From NCBI RefSeq assembly GCF_003991195.1, contig NZ_RCWL01000004.1:186001-250000 (forward strand): DNA of 64,000 nucleotides, written 5' to 3'. The position numbers were made by a program, and so were the translations under genes. Under the pieces are notes generated by a model. That model saw only the letters and a program-made list of their open reading frames with translations. It had not been told where the DNA came from and did no database searches. This document shows, piece by piece, positions 7,796-16,789 of this stretch. The stretch comes from Gynurincola endophyticus. GTDB taxonomy: Bacteria > Bacteroidota > Bacteroidia > Chitinophagales > Chitinophagaceae. Positions within the stretch are counted from its first letter, which is position 1; each line of letters opens with the position of its first letter.

Positions 7796-7826
7796 GAAAA
7801 AGCCAGCCCTGAAGGACTGACTTTTC
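7796..7826 (-). terminator. Intrinsic terminator after rplT
   Basis: On the minus strand AAGTCAGTCC and GGGCTGGCTT pair (with G-T pairs) around TTCA and are followed by TTTTT. It lies 40 bp past the rplT stop. Confidence 0.8.
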
Positions 7827-7863
7827 GATATTAAGAAGATAGAAAAAATCGGATAACATTAAG

Positions 7864-8208
7864 TTATTTTACAGAAGCAACTAATTTTTTGAAGCTTTCT
7901 GGTTCGTTCATTGCTAAATCAGCTAACATTTTGCGATCCAAAGTGATCCCTTTCTGATTTAATTTGTTAATGAACTCTGAATAAGTTAAACCTTCTTCTC
8001 TTACTGCGGCATTAATACGAACGATCCATAATGCGCGGTATTCTCTTTTCTTCAGTTTACGGCTTACATATTTGTACTGTAAACCTTTCTCCATTACGTT
8101 TTTCGCAACGGTATAAACATTTTTACGTTTGCCGTAATATCCTTTAGCGGCCTTTAAAATCTTTTTGCGGCGAGCCTTAGATGCAACAGCGTTTACTGAA
8201 CGTGGCAT
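7864..8208 (-). CDS. rplT: 50S ribosomal protein L20
   Basis: 114 residues beginning [19 protein letters not shown], the L20 signature N-terminus, followed by [11 protein letters not shown] and the helical C-terminal domain with N[15 protein letters not shown]. L20 binds 23S rRNA early in 50S assembly, and in several bacteria it represses its own operon by binding the leader mRNA. It lies 44 bp after rpmI on the same strand, so the two are co-transcribed, and the terminator at 7796-7826 closes the unit. The usual upstream partner infC is about 2 kb away, beyond an inserted divergent gene. Confidence 0.98.
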   Translation of the reverse strand: MPRSVNAVASKARRKKILKAAKGYYGKRKNVYTVAKNVMEKGLQYKYVSRKLKKREYRALWIVRINAAVREEGLTYSEFINKLNQKGITLDRKMLADLAMNEPESFKKLVASVK

Positions 8209-8252
8209 ATCTAAATAATTTGAAAATTAAATAATAGTGAATAAAAAGGCGA

Positions 8253-8450
8253 TTACTTTAATCTTAATAAACGTTTAACGAAGTCAACGTTTGATTTGTG
8301 TACAACTCCATCTTTATTCAAGGCGCGCTTACGTTTGTTAGATTTTTTTGTAAGAATGTGACGCTTAAAAGATTTTTGGTGGGTAATTTTACCGGTGCCA
8401 GTTACTTTAAATCTTTTTTTGGCACTTGAGTTAGTTTTTACCTTAGGCAT
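8253..8450 (-). CDS. rpmI: 50S ribosomal protein L35
   Basis: The start is set at the ATG at 8450, giving [22 protein letters not shown], the universal L35 N-terminus, and 65 residues, the usual length. A longer frame from 8462 would only add four residues. The protein is very basic and binds 23S rRNA. It is the first gene of an rpmI-rplT unit with its own predicted -7 element (8569-8576) and a leader of about 110 nt. Here it is cut off from infC by the divergent gene 8708-10072. Confidence 0.97.
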   Translation of the reverse strand: MPKVKTNSSAKKRFKVTGTGKITHQKSFKRHILTKKSNKRKRALNKDGVVHKSNVDFVKRLLRLK

Positions 8451-8568
8451 TTTTATCCTCAATTATTGTGTGATACCCTGCTGGCGTCTCTAAACAGTCA
8501 GAGAACTTTTTGAGCCATGTGGGCAATATTACTTTTGAATTTAACCGTCAAAAGTCTAAAACGGTGCG
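8451..8568 (-). promoter_or_regulatory. Leader of the rpmI-rplT transcript with hairpins
   Basis: This 5' UTR is predicted from the -7 element at 8569-8576. On the minus strand it can form a hairpin with CCGT/ACGG arms near its 5' end (about 8546-8565) and another with TCTCT/AGAGA arms (about 8487-8505). L20-type autogenous control is known at this operon in E. coli and Bacillus. Whether this leader does the same is inference. Confidence 0.35.
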
Positions 8569-8576
8569 CAAAGTTA
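8569..8576 (-). promoter_or_regulatory. -7 promoter element of rpmI-rplT
   Basis: The minus strand reads TAACTTTG, a full match to TAnnTTTG. The -33 region is weak (GTTT at the expected spacing). It explains how rpmI-rplT is expressed apart from infC. Confidence 0.45.
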
Positions 8577-8707
8577 ATAATAATACTACATAAGTAAACA
8601 GTTTTTACTGTTTTTTTCTTTTAACTTTACTTTTTTAGTTTAAAAACCTCTGCCATAAAGGTTTATCGCATGGCAAATTTCTATTTTTATCTGCTAAATA
8701 TCAAAAC

Positions 8708-10072
8708 ATGAGGAAGATCTTTTTTACACTTTTTGCATTAATCCTTTCCTATTCTTTTGTACAGGCCCAATCATTGAAAAAACTCGCTGACCGGGCTAAA
8801 CAGAAAGTAGAACAAAAAGTATCACAAAAAGTGGATGAGAAAATCGACAAAACGATTGATGACGCCATCGACGGAAAGAAAAAAGACTCTTCTTCTGATA
8901 CTTCAAAAAAGTCAGGAAACGATAATCCAAAAGTTCAAACATCCGACACAACTATATCAAAATCAGAAAATAACAAAAATAAAACAACTTCTACTTCAAG
9001 TACTGATTCAGGTACTGAAGAGTTGAAAAGCCTTAAAACCTATAGCAAGTACGATTTTATTCCGGGCGAAAAAATTGTTGCACTGGAAGACTTCTCAAAA
9101 GAGGCGGTCGGTGATTTTCCTTCACAATGGAACACCAATGCATCTGCTGAAATCGTAACAGTAGATGGAGAAACTGGCAAATGGTTACAATTAAACCAGA
9201 AAGGAATTTTTATTCCCGAGTTCATCAAAGACCTGCCTGAAAACTTTACCCTTGAGTATGACCTGCTGGCTTCTCCCGATTTCCAGTACACTTCCACAGG
9301 ATTTACCCTGATTCTTTCAGAATTAAAGAGAGAAAATCCCTGGAACCTCCACTTTTTCGGAAACGGTATTCATGGATTTTCATTACGATTGCGTCCTAAT
9401 GACTATCACCAGAAAGCCGGTCAAACTGAAATCACCACTTATAAAAACGGAACTTCTGATATCCATAACGAAACATCCACCGATCAGTTTTTGGCCAGCA
9501 GCAATACCAAGAGAAAGGTACATGTTGCCATCTGGCGTCAGAATCAGCGCATCAGAATTTACTTAAATGAATCTAAAATATATGACCTACCCCGTGCATT
9601 AATGGCCGGTACCCAATATAATGTGGTTACTTTTTCAACGGAAAAGTTCAGAAATGAAGAAGAAAAATACCTGATTTCGAATATCCGTTTAGCAGTCGGT
9701 AAACCTGACACCCGCCATAAACTCGTAAACGAAGGTAAGTTTTCTACTACCGGAATCTATTTTGACACCAATAGCGACCAGATAAAACCGAATTCATACG
9801 GTGTGTTAAAAGATATAGCATCCGTCTTAAACGAAGAAACCGGTTTGAAAATCAAAATTATTGGGCATACAGACAGTGATGGAGATGAAAAAATCAACCA
9901 AGCCCTGTCTGAGAAACGAGCTGCAGCTGTTAAATCGGCATTACAAACAGAATTCAATATTGACGCCGGTAGAATTTCAACAGAAGGAAAGGGAGCCTCT
10001 CAACCGGTAGATCAAAACACCACTGCGGAAGGCAAGGCCAATAACAGAAGAGTTGAATTTATAAAGATGTAA
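8708..10072 (+). CDS. OmpA-family outer membrane protein with signal peptide
   Basis: 454 residues. Residues 1-21 form a signal peptide (ending F-V-Q-A-Q-S). Residues 25-60 are a charged helical stretch with repeated Q-K-V-x-Q-K-V and D-K-x-I-D, followed by a Ser/Thr/Asn/Lys-rich linker to about 105. Residues 120-330 form a beta-rich region that resembles a concanavalin-like fold; I do not know its ligand. The C-terminal 100 residues are an OmpA-like peptidoglycan-binding domain: G-I-Y-F-D-T-N-S-D-Q-I, I-I-G-H-T-D-S-D-G-D, and the ending N-N-R-R-V-E-F. So it likely anchors an outer-membrane or periplasmic module to the cell wall. It stands alone and is transcribed against the ribosomal genes on both sides, splitting infC from rpmI. 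Confidence 0.88.
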   Translation: MRKIFFTLFALILSYSFVQAQSLKKLADRAKQKVEQKVSQKVDEKIDKTIDDAIDGKKKDSSSDTSKKSGNDNPKVQTSDTTISKSENNKNKTTSTSSTDSGTEELKSLKTYSKYDFIPGEKIVALEDFSKEAVGDFPSQWNTNASAEIVTVDGETGKWLQLNQKGIFIPEFIKDLPENFTLEYDLLASPDFQYTSTGFTLILSELKRENPWNLHFFGNGIHGFSLRLRPNDYHQKAGQTEITTYKNGTSDIHNETSTDQFLASSNTKRKVHVAIWRQNQRIRIYLNESKIYDLPRALMAGTQYNVVTFSTEKFRNEEEKYLISNIRLAVGKPDTRHKLVNEGKFSTTGIYFDTNSDQIKPNSYGVLKDIASVLNEETGLKIKIIGHTDSDGDEKINQALSEKRAAAVKSALQTEFNIDAGRISTEGKGASQPVDQNTTAEGKANNRRVEFIKM

Positions 10073-10091
10073 TTAAATTTTTACCAGACGG

Positions 10092-10126
10092 AAGCCTGAA
10101 TTTAAAAAAGTTCAGGCTTTTTTATT
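10092..10126 (+). terminator. Intrinsic terminator after the OmpA-like gene
   Basis: AAGCCTGAA (10092-10100) and TTCAGGCTT (10111-10119) form a 9-bp stem with a 10-nt A-rich loop, followed by a T-run. Confidence 0.88.
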
Positions 10127-10164
10127 TTCTTCCTCATAGCATAAACAAGCAGATGGCATAACAC

Positions 10165-10198
10165 AAAAACCCCCTGAAAGCAGTACCTTCAGGGGGTT
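10165..10198 (-). terminator. Intrinsic terminator after infC
   Basis: AACCCCCTGAA (10168-10178) and TTCAGGGGGTT (10188-10198) form a perfect 11-bp stem. On the minus strand it is followed by T5. It shows that the thrS-infC transcript ends before the inserted OmpA-like gene. Confidence 0.9.
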
Positions 10199-10218
10199 GA
10201 GAAATATAATAATTTCTA

Positions 10219-10809
10219 TTAATCTTGAGCTTCTTTCTTCTTTTTTGACAACTTAGGAGAAATGATCATCAGCATACGTTTACCTTCTAATTTAGGCAAA
10301 CCTTCTACCTGACCGAATTCAGATAAGCGTTCAGCAAATTTCAACAGAACGAGTTCTCCTCTTTCCTTGAACATGATTGCACGTCCTTTAAACTGAACAT
10401 ATGCTTTCACTTTATTACCGTCTTTCAGAAATCCTTCCGCGTGACGGGCTTTAAAATCGAAATCATGGTCGTCAGTACCAGGTGTAAAGCGAATTTCTTT
10501 CACTTCAGCCGCTTTACTTTTGGCTTTCATTTCTTTTTCCTTCTTCTTCTTCTCGTAAAGGAATTTATTGTAGTCGATTATCTTACAAACAGGAGGATCT
10601 GCCTGAGGAGAAATCTCTACTAAATCCAATTGTTGGTCCTGGGCGATTTTCATCGCTTCCTGCGTAGAGTAAATACCAACTGTTACATTTTCACCCACTA
10701 AACGTACCTGTGGAACACGAATCATGTGATTGGTACGATGCTCTTGTTGTTGTTCTTTTTTGAATCGAGGGTTAAAACTACCTCTTGAATTACGTGGTGG
10801 TAATGCCAT
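10219..10809 (-). CDS. infC: Translation initiation factor IF-3
   Basis: 196 residues. The N-terminal domain carries N-H-M-I-R-V-P-Q-V-R-L-V-G and D-L-V-E-I-S-P-Q-A-D-P-P-V-C-K-I-I-D-Y, the clear IF-3 signature. A Lys-rich linker follows (Y-E-K-K-K-K-E-K-E). The C-terminal domain has E-I-R-F-T-P-G-T-D-D-H-D. IF-3 binds the 30S subunit and checks the start codon and initiator tRNA. Translation starts at an ordinary ATG (10809), not the rare AUU used for autocontrol in E. coli. The gene is 96 bp behind thrS on the same strand and ends at the hairpin 10165-10198. The N-terminus carries a basic, Gln-rich extension of about 25 residues. Confidence 0.97.
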   Translation of the reverse strand: MALPPRNSRGSFNPRFKKEQQQEHRTNHMIRVPQVRLVGENVTVGIYSTQEAMKIAQDQQLDLVEISPQADPPVCKIIDYNKFLYEKKKKEKEMKAKSKAAEVKEIRFTPGTDDHDFDFKARHAEGFLKDGNKVKAYVQFKGRAIMFKERGELVLLKFAERLSEFGQVEGLPKLEGKRMLMIISPKLSKKKKEAQD

Positions 10810-10905
10810 TTAAATTTTTTAAAGTTTTGCCCCTTTGTTTGGAAAGGGTTTGTGATCTAGTTTAAAATTAATAAATGTATGCCATACGGCATCTGTGCAA
10901 AATAA

Positions 10906-12840
10906 TTATTCTCCCCTTCTCTCCTTAATTTCCCCGATCAGCTCATTCACAAAGGATTCTACTGATTTTGCACCTAAATCACCTTTACCTTGTCTACGAA
11001 CTGATACTTGTTGCTCGGTCATTTCTTTTTCACCTACAACAAGCATATAAGGAACTTTCATTAATTCTGTGTCTCTGATTTTTTTACCGATCTTTTCGCT
11101 TCTATCGTCAATTTCAGCACGAATATCAGCTTTTTTCAATGAATTTAAAATGGATTTTGCATAATCCATGTATTTATCGCTGATCGGCAGGATTTTTACC
11201 TGCATCGGAGCCAGCCAGGTAGGTAACTTGCCCGCGTAGTGTTCTAACAAGAACCCGATAAAGCGTTCATGTGTACCTAAAGGGGCACGGTGAATAATCA
11301 GCGGTACTTCCGGTGCATTGTCTTTGTTAGTGTAAGATAAGTTAAATCTTCTACCCTGTGCAAAGTCAACCTGATTAGTAGCCAGTGTAAATTCTCTACC
11401 GATTGCACTCCAGATTTGTACATCAATTTTCGGACCGTAAAACGCGCCCTCTCCTGCTACTTCTACAAACGGAATATTCGACTCAATCAGTACCTGACGA
11501 ACCATTTCTTCCGTTTCTATCCATAGTTCAGGTTCATTGATATATTTCTGTCCTAATTTCTCAGGGTCATGTAAACTTAAACGCATAACGTATTTGTCAA
11601 TACCAAAGATTTTGAAATATTTCAAATACATGCTGTTTACGGCTCTGAACTCATCTGCAAACTGTTCTTTCGAACAATAAATATGCGCATCGTTCATGTG
11701 TAAACATCTAACACGCATCAGACCAAAAAGTTCTCCGCTTTGTTCATAGCGGTAGCAGGTACCGTATTCCGCAAGGCGCAAAGGCATATCTTTATAAGAA
11801 CGTGGTTCCGCATCGAAAATTTTATGGTGGTGCGGACAGTTCATTGCCTTTAAATAATATTTAGTACCGTCTAATTCCATCGCAGGAAACATACTATCTG
11901 CGTAATACGGCAGGTGGCCGCTGGTCAGATACATACTTTCTTTCGCGATATGCGGTGTAACGACTCTTTTATAACCGGCATCATTTTCGGTTTCTTTTGC
12001 CAGTTGTTCCAGCTCTTCGATGATAATAGTTCCGTTCGGCATCCATAGAGGTAAACCCGGGCCAACATCATCATCCATTGTGTAAATGCCTAATTCTTTA
12101 CCCAGTTTACGGTGGTCACGCTTTTTCGCTTCCTCCAACATTTGCAGATATTCATCTAACTCTTGTTTAGAAGGAAAAGTTACCCCGTAAATTCTGGTTA
12201 ACTGTTTATTGTTTGCGTCATTTTTCCAGTATGCACCGGCAATATTGGTCAATTTGATTGCCTTTATAAAACCGGTATGCGGAATATGAGGACCACGGCA
12301 AAGATCGGTAAAGTCACCCTGTGTATAGAAAGTGATATCTCCATCTTTTAAGCCGCCTAGTAAGTCCAGCTTATATTCATCACCCTTTTCGGTAAAATAT
12401 TGAATAGCGCTGTCTTTCGACATCTCTTTACGGAGATATTGGCTGTTTTTCTTTGCCAATTCGTTCATTTTCTTTTCCAGCTTTTCCAGATCTTCCTCAG
12501 AAATAGAACGGCCGTCTAAGTCCATATCATAATAAAAGCCTTTATCGATTGCCGGCCCTACCCAAAACTTCACTCCCGGAAAAGTAGCTTCCACTGCTTC
12601 AGCTAATAAGTGAGCCGAAGAATGCCAAAACGTCGATTTACCAGTATCATCCTGCCACGTCAGTAATTTTAAAGTTGCATCGTTATCAATCGGGCGGGTG
12701 GCATCCCACACTTCGCCGTTGACATTTGCAGCCAAAACTTTTCGCGCCAGTCCTTCGCTAATCGATTTTGCCACATCTAAGGCAGTGGATCCTTTCGGAT
12801 ACTCTCTCACTGCGCCGTCTGGTAGTGTAATTTTAATCAT
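10906..12840 (-). CDS. thrS: Threonyl-tRNA synthetase
   Basis: 644 residues, the full class II ThrRS layout. A TGS domain spans about 1-62. The editing domain has H-S-S-A-H-L-L-A-E-A (the H-x3-H zinc-like motif near residue 75) and later C-R-G-P-H. The catalytic core has M-N-C-P-H-H-H-K-I and R-L-A-E-Y-G-T-C-Y-R-Y-E-Q-S-G (motif 2), and the motif 3 region R-A-P-L-G-T-H-E-R-F-I-G-F. The anticodon-binding domain is at the C-terminus. It charges tRNA-Thr in the cytoplasm. The gene heads the thrS-infC unit with a good promoter match (12952-12982) and a leader of about 105 nt. I see no T-box features. Confidence 0.98.
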   Translation of the reverse strand: MIKITLPDGAVREYPKGSTALDVAKSISEGLARKVLAANVNGEVWDATRPIDNDATLKLLTWQDDTGKSTFWHSSAHLLAEAVEATFPGVKFWVGPAIDKGFYYDMDLDGRSISEEDLEKLEKKMNELAKKNSQYLRKEMSKDSAIQYFTEKGDEYKLDLLGGLKDGDITFYTQGDFTDLCRGPHIPHTGFIKAIKLTNIAGAYWKNDANNKQLTRIYGVTFPSKQELDEYLQMLEEAKKRDHRKLGKELGIYTMDDDVGPGLPLWMPNGTIIIEELEQLAKETENDAGYKRVVTPHIAKESMYLTSGHLPYYADSMFPAMELDGTKYYLKAMNCPHHHKIFDAEPRSYKDMPLRLAEYGTCYRYEQSGELFGLMRVRCLHMNDAHIYCSKEQFADEFRAVNSMYLKYFKIFGIDKYVMRLSLHDPEKLGQKYINEPELWIETEEMVRQVLIESNIPFVEVAGEGAFYGPKIDVQIWSAIGREFTLATNQVDFAQGRRFNLSYTNKDNAPEVPLIIHRAPLGTHERFIGFLLEHYAGKLPTWLAPMQVKILPISDKYMDYAKSILNSLKKADIRAEIDDRSEKIGKKIRDTELMKVPYMLVVGEKEMTEQQVSVRRQGKGDLGAKSVESFVNELIGEIKERRGE

Positions 12841-12951
12841 TGGTTATTCCGTTATCGATACTTTTTAGTTACTTCTTACCGGTTTGTAGTATTTCAGCCG
12901 GCTTTTATGCCGGATAGTACTTTAAAACACTCTAAACCAAAGAAGAGTTTG

Positions 12952-12982
12952 CAAATTTAACGAACTTTTTTCTTCCAACAAT
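12952..12982 (-). promoter_or_regulatory. Predicted promoter of thrS-infC
   Basis: On the minus strand TAAATTTG (12952-12959, fits TAnnTTTG) lies exactly 19 nt downstream of ATTG (12979-12982). The leader of about 105 nt contains a small hairpin with CCGGC/GCCGG arms near 12898-12914. Confidence 0.6.
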
Positions 12983-13017
12983 TCTTCAATATTTTTTAAA
13001 CTGTTTAAATTGCGACC

Positions 13018-14061
13018 ATGAAGGGATTTTTTTCTGTTTTATTGCTTTTTTTGGCTCCTGTTATCGGTTTTAGCCAAAACCTGTCTGGCGTATGGCGAGG
13101 AAGTTTCCAAGCCGAAGGTTCTATTATGGGCATGGCCAACAGGTATAAGTTTGAAGTTCAGCTGGTACAAAATGATAAATTCTTTCAGGGAGTCACCTAT
13201 TCATATCTCACCACCGTATTTTATGGCAAGGCTACGATGTCGGGTTCGATCAATCCAACCACCCGAAAAGTATTAATCGAAGAAAACAAACTGGTGGAAG
13301 TACGGATGAGCGGAGGTACAGACGCCTGCCTGATGACACTCTTTTTACAGTATTCCAGAACCGGTAATGAAGAATACTTACAAGGCACCTATTCTTCCAA
13401 TAATGTAAAAGATTCTCTTTACTGCGGTAGAGGAACCGTTATTCTGAAAAAAGTACAGGAATCTGATTTTTACAAAGAACCGTTCCTCGTTGAATGGGAA
13501 AAACAAAAACGATCTACTCCTAAAATAGAAGCAAAACCAGCTCCGAAACCCGGTCTGGCACAAGCTCCGGTACCTAAAAAAGATACTATTCAACCCAAAG
13601 TAGAAGAAGAGCCACCGGCTAAAATACAGATAACTCCAGCTGTACCAATAGATACAGTCAAAGCTGCTCCGGCTCCGGTAGAAGAGAAAAAATTACCTCC
13701 ACCGCCGCCTATTTTAAGAACAAGAACAAACGAACTGGCAAAAACCTTTACCACCAATGAACGTAAAGTTATTCTGAAAATTTACGACAACGGTGTTATT
13801 GATAACGACACTATTTCAGTTTATCACAATAACCGTTTGGTCATTAGCAACCAACGATTAACCGACAAAGCAATTACCTTAACCATCCACCTCGGTCCTG
13901 ACGATATCAATCACGAAATCGTCATGGTAGCAGAGAATCTGGGTGATATTCCTCCGAATACAGCCATGATGGTGGTGGAGATGGGGCCCCGCAGGCAAGA
14001 AGTACACCTTACGTCTACTGAACAAAAAAATGCAAAAATTATCATAAAGTACGAGCCATAA
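13018..14061 (+). CDS. Secreted protein of unknown function with a proline-rich linker
   Basis: 347 residues; I recall similar lone proteins in Chitinophagaceae but know no function. A signal peptide ends at G-F-S-Q (about residue 20). Residues 20-150 form a beta-rich domain beginning N-L-S-G-V-W-R-G-S-F, which looks like a lipocalin/calycin-type or other small barrel, with two cysteines (C-L-M, Y-C-G). Residues 165-235 are Pro/Ala/Lys-rich, typical of a periplasm-spanning linker. The C-terminal 110 residues are again beta-rich (E-R-K-V-I-L-K-I-Y-D-N-G, then D-G/D-T repeats). The protein is likely periplasmic. It stands alone and converges with the DUF3347 gene over a shared terminator. Confidence 0.75.
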   Translation: MKGFFSVLLLFLAPVIGFSQNLSGVWRGSFQAEGSIMGMANRYKFEVQLVQNDKFFQGVTYSYLTTVFYGKATMSGSINPTTRKVLIEENKLVEVRMSGGTDACLMTLFLQYSRTGNEEYLQGTYSSNNVKDSLYCGRGTVILKKVQESDFYKEPFLVEWEKQKRSTPKIEAKPAPKPGLAQAPVPKKDTIQPKVEEEPPAKIQITPAVPIDTVKAAPAPVEEKKLPPPPPILRTRTNELAKTFTTNERKVILKIYDNGVIDNDTISVYHNNRLVISNQRLTDKAITLTIHLGPDDINHEIVMVAENLGDIPPNTAMMVVEMGPRRQEVHLTSTEQKNAKIIIKYEP

Positions 14062-14096
14062 AAAAATCCCCCCAACTTTGTTGGGGGGATTTTTTT
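14061..14096. terminator. Bidirectional terminator
   Basis: Long perfect arms (A6-T-C6-AAC and its complement) around a 3-nt loop, with A/T tracts on both sides. It serves the genes ending at 14061 (plus) and 14128 (minus). Confidence 0.92.
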
Positions 14097-14127
14097 ATCC
14101 AGGCCGGTGTAAACAACGGTCTGCTAA

Positions 14128-14712
14128 TTATTTAATAGAATCCTTTACTACACCGCATTTCAGCATTTTATTGCCAAAATATGGATTTAAAACCTCCGAA
14201 GATAAACTCACCCAATTAGCTCCTCTGTCGTTGAAAGCCATCGGACAATGTTGTAAGTAAACCTGCTCACCCCCGAATTTAACCGTACGGGTTAAGGCCC
14301 ACAGATTTTCAGATACATTTTCAAATTGTGTTCGCTGAACTTCAATATCGTTTGTCTGTGCAATCAGTTTCGCATTTTCAACCACCAGATTTTTAAAACT
14401 GGTAGCGGTTTCGTGCAGTAATCCTTCATTATCCCCCTCAATATCGTCAACAGATACGGTACCGGCCAGTTCAATAAGGTTTTCAGCAGCTGTTTTAGCT
14501 TTCTCCGCATCAGTTTCTACTAATGCAGTTTTTAACTGGTCGTAAGCCTTCAGAAAGTCTCCATAAGCATTTTCAAAAGCAGTATTGGTTTTTGCCACTA
14601 ATGGTGTAGCCGCTTTCTCCTCTAAAGTTTCTTTAGGAGATTTTTTCACAAACAGAAAATAGGCAGCAATTGCGCAAACTACTACCAGAAAAATCATGAC
14701 ATTTCTTTTCAT
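14128..14712 (-). CDS. DUF3347 protein, putative periplasmic metal-binding protein
   Basis: 194 residues. A single N-terminal membrane anchor or signal (about 4-22) is followed by a Lys/Glu-rich stretch and a helical domain. The C-terminal signature V-Y-L-Q-H-C-P-M-A-F-N-D-R-G-A-N-W and N-P-Y-F-G-N-K-M-L-K-C-G is diagnostic of DUF3347. Members are often found beside CusB-like copper efflux or in cation-stress loci, and the conserved His, Cys and Met residues suggest copper or another soft metal as ligand. No metal efflux gene is nearby here, so the role is inferred from the family. It is a single gene and converges with the 13018-14061 gene. Confidence 0.82.
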   Translation of the reverse strand: MKRNVMIFLVVVCAIAAYFLFVKKSPKETLEEKAATPLVAKTNTAFENAYGDFLKAYDQLKTALVETDAEKAKTAAENLIELAGTVSVDDIEGDNEGLLHETATSFKNLVVENAKLIAQTNDIEVQRTQFENVSENLWALTRTVKFGGEQVYLQHCPMAFNDRGANWVSLSSEVLNPYFGNKMLKCGVVKDSIK

Positions 14713-14794
14713 TGATTCAAAGTGTTAAAATTCAATAAAGTATTAAAAATAGTATATTCTCTTAAAACGCTCAAACCGAACCAATGTTTTATTC

Positions 14795-14802
14795 TATTTT
14801 TG
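14795..14802 (+). promoter_or_regulatory. -7 promoter element of the ABC-F gene
   Basis: TATTTTTG fits TAnnTTTG; no convincing -33 element lies at the normal spacing. The predicted start site near 14809 gives a leader of about 18 nt. Confidence 0.35.
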
Positions 14803-14826
14803 CAGCACATATTAATTGTTTAGTTT

Positions 14827-16782
14827 ATGTTAGCTGGGTTTACGAATGTCACTTTCGAGTTTGGATCAAGAGTAATTGTTGCGGATGCCACATGGCATAT
14901 TCAGCCCAATGAAAGAATCGGATTAATCGGATACAATGGAACAGGGAAGTCTACTCTGTTAAAAGTGCTGGTAGGCGAATACCAGGTTTCTGCCGGTACG
15001 GTAGAGCGTAGCAGAGGTATTTCCATTGGGTATCTGCATCAGGATTTATTAAGTTTCGATACGAATGCTTCTATTCTGGAAGTAGCTTTATCTGCTTTTG
15101 AACGCGTGGTACAGCTGGAAAAAGAAATAGAAGAACTGGGAAAACAGTTAGAAATCTCAGAAAATGAGCAACTCCTCATTCAGTATACAGACAAGTTACA
15201 CGAAATGGATACGCTCGACGGTTACAATATCGAACACAAAACCGCCGAAATATTACAAGGCCTCGGATTTTCGAACCAGGACCTTAACCGTCCATATAAG
15301 GAATTCAGCGGAGGTTGGAGAATGCGTGTACTATTAGCTAAAATGATTCTTCAAAAGCCAGACCTCTTATTATTAGATGAGCCGACCAACCACTTAGACC
15401 TGCCGTCTATTGAATGGCTGGAGAAATATCTTCAACATTATCAGGGAGCAGTAGTAATCGTGAGTCACGATAAATACTTTCTGAATAGAATGGTTACAAA
15501 AATTGTGGAATTGTATCAACGACAACTACACATTTACGGTGGTAATTTCGACTATTACGAAAGTGAAAAAGAAATCCGGTTAGAAATGCAGCAACGGGCT
15601 TTCGAAAACCAGCAAGACTATATCCGCCAGCAACAAAGATTCATTGAACGCTTCAGATCTAAAGCCAGTAAAGCAGCGCAGGCTCAAAGTGCTATTAAAA
15701 GACTTGAAAAACTGGATGTTATTGAGGATGTTTCAATTGATCGTCCTTCTATCAGAATTAACTTTCAACTGGATAAAACACCAGGTAAAGTCATTTGCGA
15801 ACTCAAAAACATTACAAAAAAGTATAATACGCAGACCATTGTAGAAAATGCCAATGCAGAAATCATGCGTGGAAATAAAATTGCATTGATTGGAGCGAAC
15901 GGTAAAGGTAAATCGACTTTGCTGCGGATTATTGCAGATCAGGAATCGTTTGAAGGTGAAAGAAAATGGGGGCATAATGTAGAAGAAAGTTTCTACGCCC
16001 AGCACCAGCTTGAATCACTCAATGTAAACAACACCCTGATTGATGAGTTAAAATCGGCCGGTTCACAAAAAACCGAACTCGAGCTCAGAACATTGCTGGG
16101 TTGTTTCCTCTTTAGCGGTGATGATGTAGACAAAAAGATTAAAGTACTGTCAGGAGGAGAAAAAGCAAGAGTGGCACTGGCAAAAACAATCATCAGTCAG
16201 GCTAACTTTCTGATGCTCGATGAGCCAACGAACCACCTGGATATGTTGTCTATTGATTTATTAGTAGAAGCATTAAACAAATACGAGGGAAGTTTAATAT
16301 TGGTTAGCCACGACCGCTATTTTATTTCAAAAGTTGCCAATACTATCTGGGAAATCGATGACCATCAGATCAAGAACTTCCAGGGCGGTTATGAAGAGTA
16401 TATGGAATGGAAGGAAAGAATGGCTTCGAATAAACAAAATAAAAACGCTGCTCCTGCTGAAGTTCCGGTGCAGAAAACAATAGCCCCGGTAGTGGAAAGT
16501 AAACCTGTTGCCGGTGTAGCTATTAATAAAGAAGCCAAAAAGGAACTTCAAAAGCAACAGAAAAGATTTCAGCAGCTGGAACAACAGATAGCCACATTGC
16601 AGGCTAAAAAAATAGAACTGGAAGCTGCACTGGCTAATCCTGAGATTTATGCTGACAAAGACAAGTTCTTACAAGCTGAAAAAAACTATCAGTCTAATAC
16701 AGAACAACTTCAACAGCTCAACAGTGAGTACGAAACGATTTTTGAATTAATCATTTCGCTTGAAGAAAATCAGACCTTATAA
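14827..16782 (+). CDS. ABC-F family ATPase (ribosome-associated type)
   Basis: 651 residues with two ATP-binding cassettes and no membrane segment, the ABC-F layout. Cassette 1 has Walker A G-Y-N-G-T-G-K-S at 35-42, signature F-S-G-G-W and Walker B L-L-L-L-D-E-P-T-N-H-L-D. An Arg/Gln-rich helical linker follows (about 240-300). Cassette 2 has G-A-N-G-K-G-K-S from residue 356, L-S-G-G-E-K and M-L-D-E-P-T-N-H-L-D. The C-terminal 110 residues form an Ala/Pro linker and a coiled coil. ABC-F proteins act on the ribosome, relieving stalled translation or, in some subfamilies, antibiotic inhibition; the general Uup/YdiF-like role is most likely. It is followed 7 bp later by the patatin gene, so the two are probably co-transcribed. 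Confidence 0.93.
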   Translation: MLAGFTNVTFEFGSRVIVADATWHIQPNERIGLIGYNGTGKSTLLKVLVGEYQVSAGTVERSRGISIGYLHQDLLSFDTNASILEVALSAFERVVQLEKEIEELGKQLEISENEQLLIQYTDKLHEMDTLDGYNIEHKTAEILQGLGFSNQDLNRPYKEFSGGWRMRVLLAKMILQKPDLLLLDEPTNHLDLPSIEWLEKYLQHYQGAVVIVSHDKYFLNRMVTKIVELYQRQLHIYGGNFDYYESEKEIRLEMQQRAFENQQDYIRQQQRFIERFRSKASKAAQAQSAIKRLEKLDVIEDVSIDRPSIRINFQLDKTPGKVICELKNITKKYNTQTIVENANAEIMRGNKIALIGANGKGKSTLLRIIADQESFEGERKWGHNVEESFYAQHQLESLNVNNTLIDELKSAGSQKTELELRTLLGCFLFSGDDVDKKIKVLSGGEKARVALAKTIISQANFLMLDEPTNHLDMLSIDLLVEALNKYEGSLILVSHDRYFISKVANTIWEIDDHQIKNFQGGYEEYMEWKERMASNKQNKNAAPAEVPVQKTIAPVVESKPVAGVAINKEAKKELQKQQKRFQQLEQQIATLQAKKIELEAALANPEIYADKDKFLQAEKNYQSNTEQLQQLNSEYETIFELIISLEENQTL

Positions 16783-16789
16783 TTATAAT

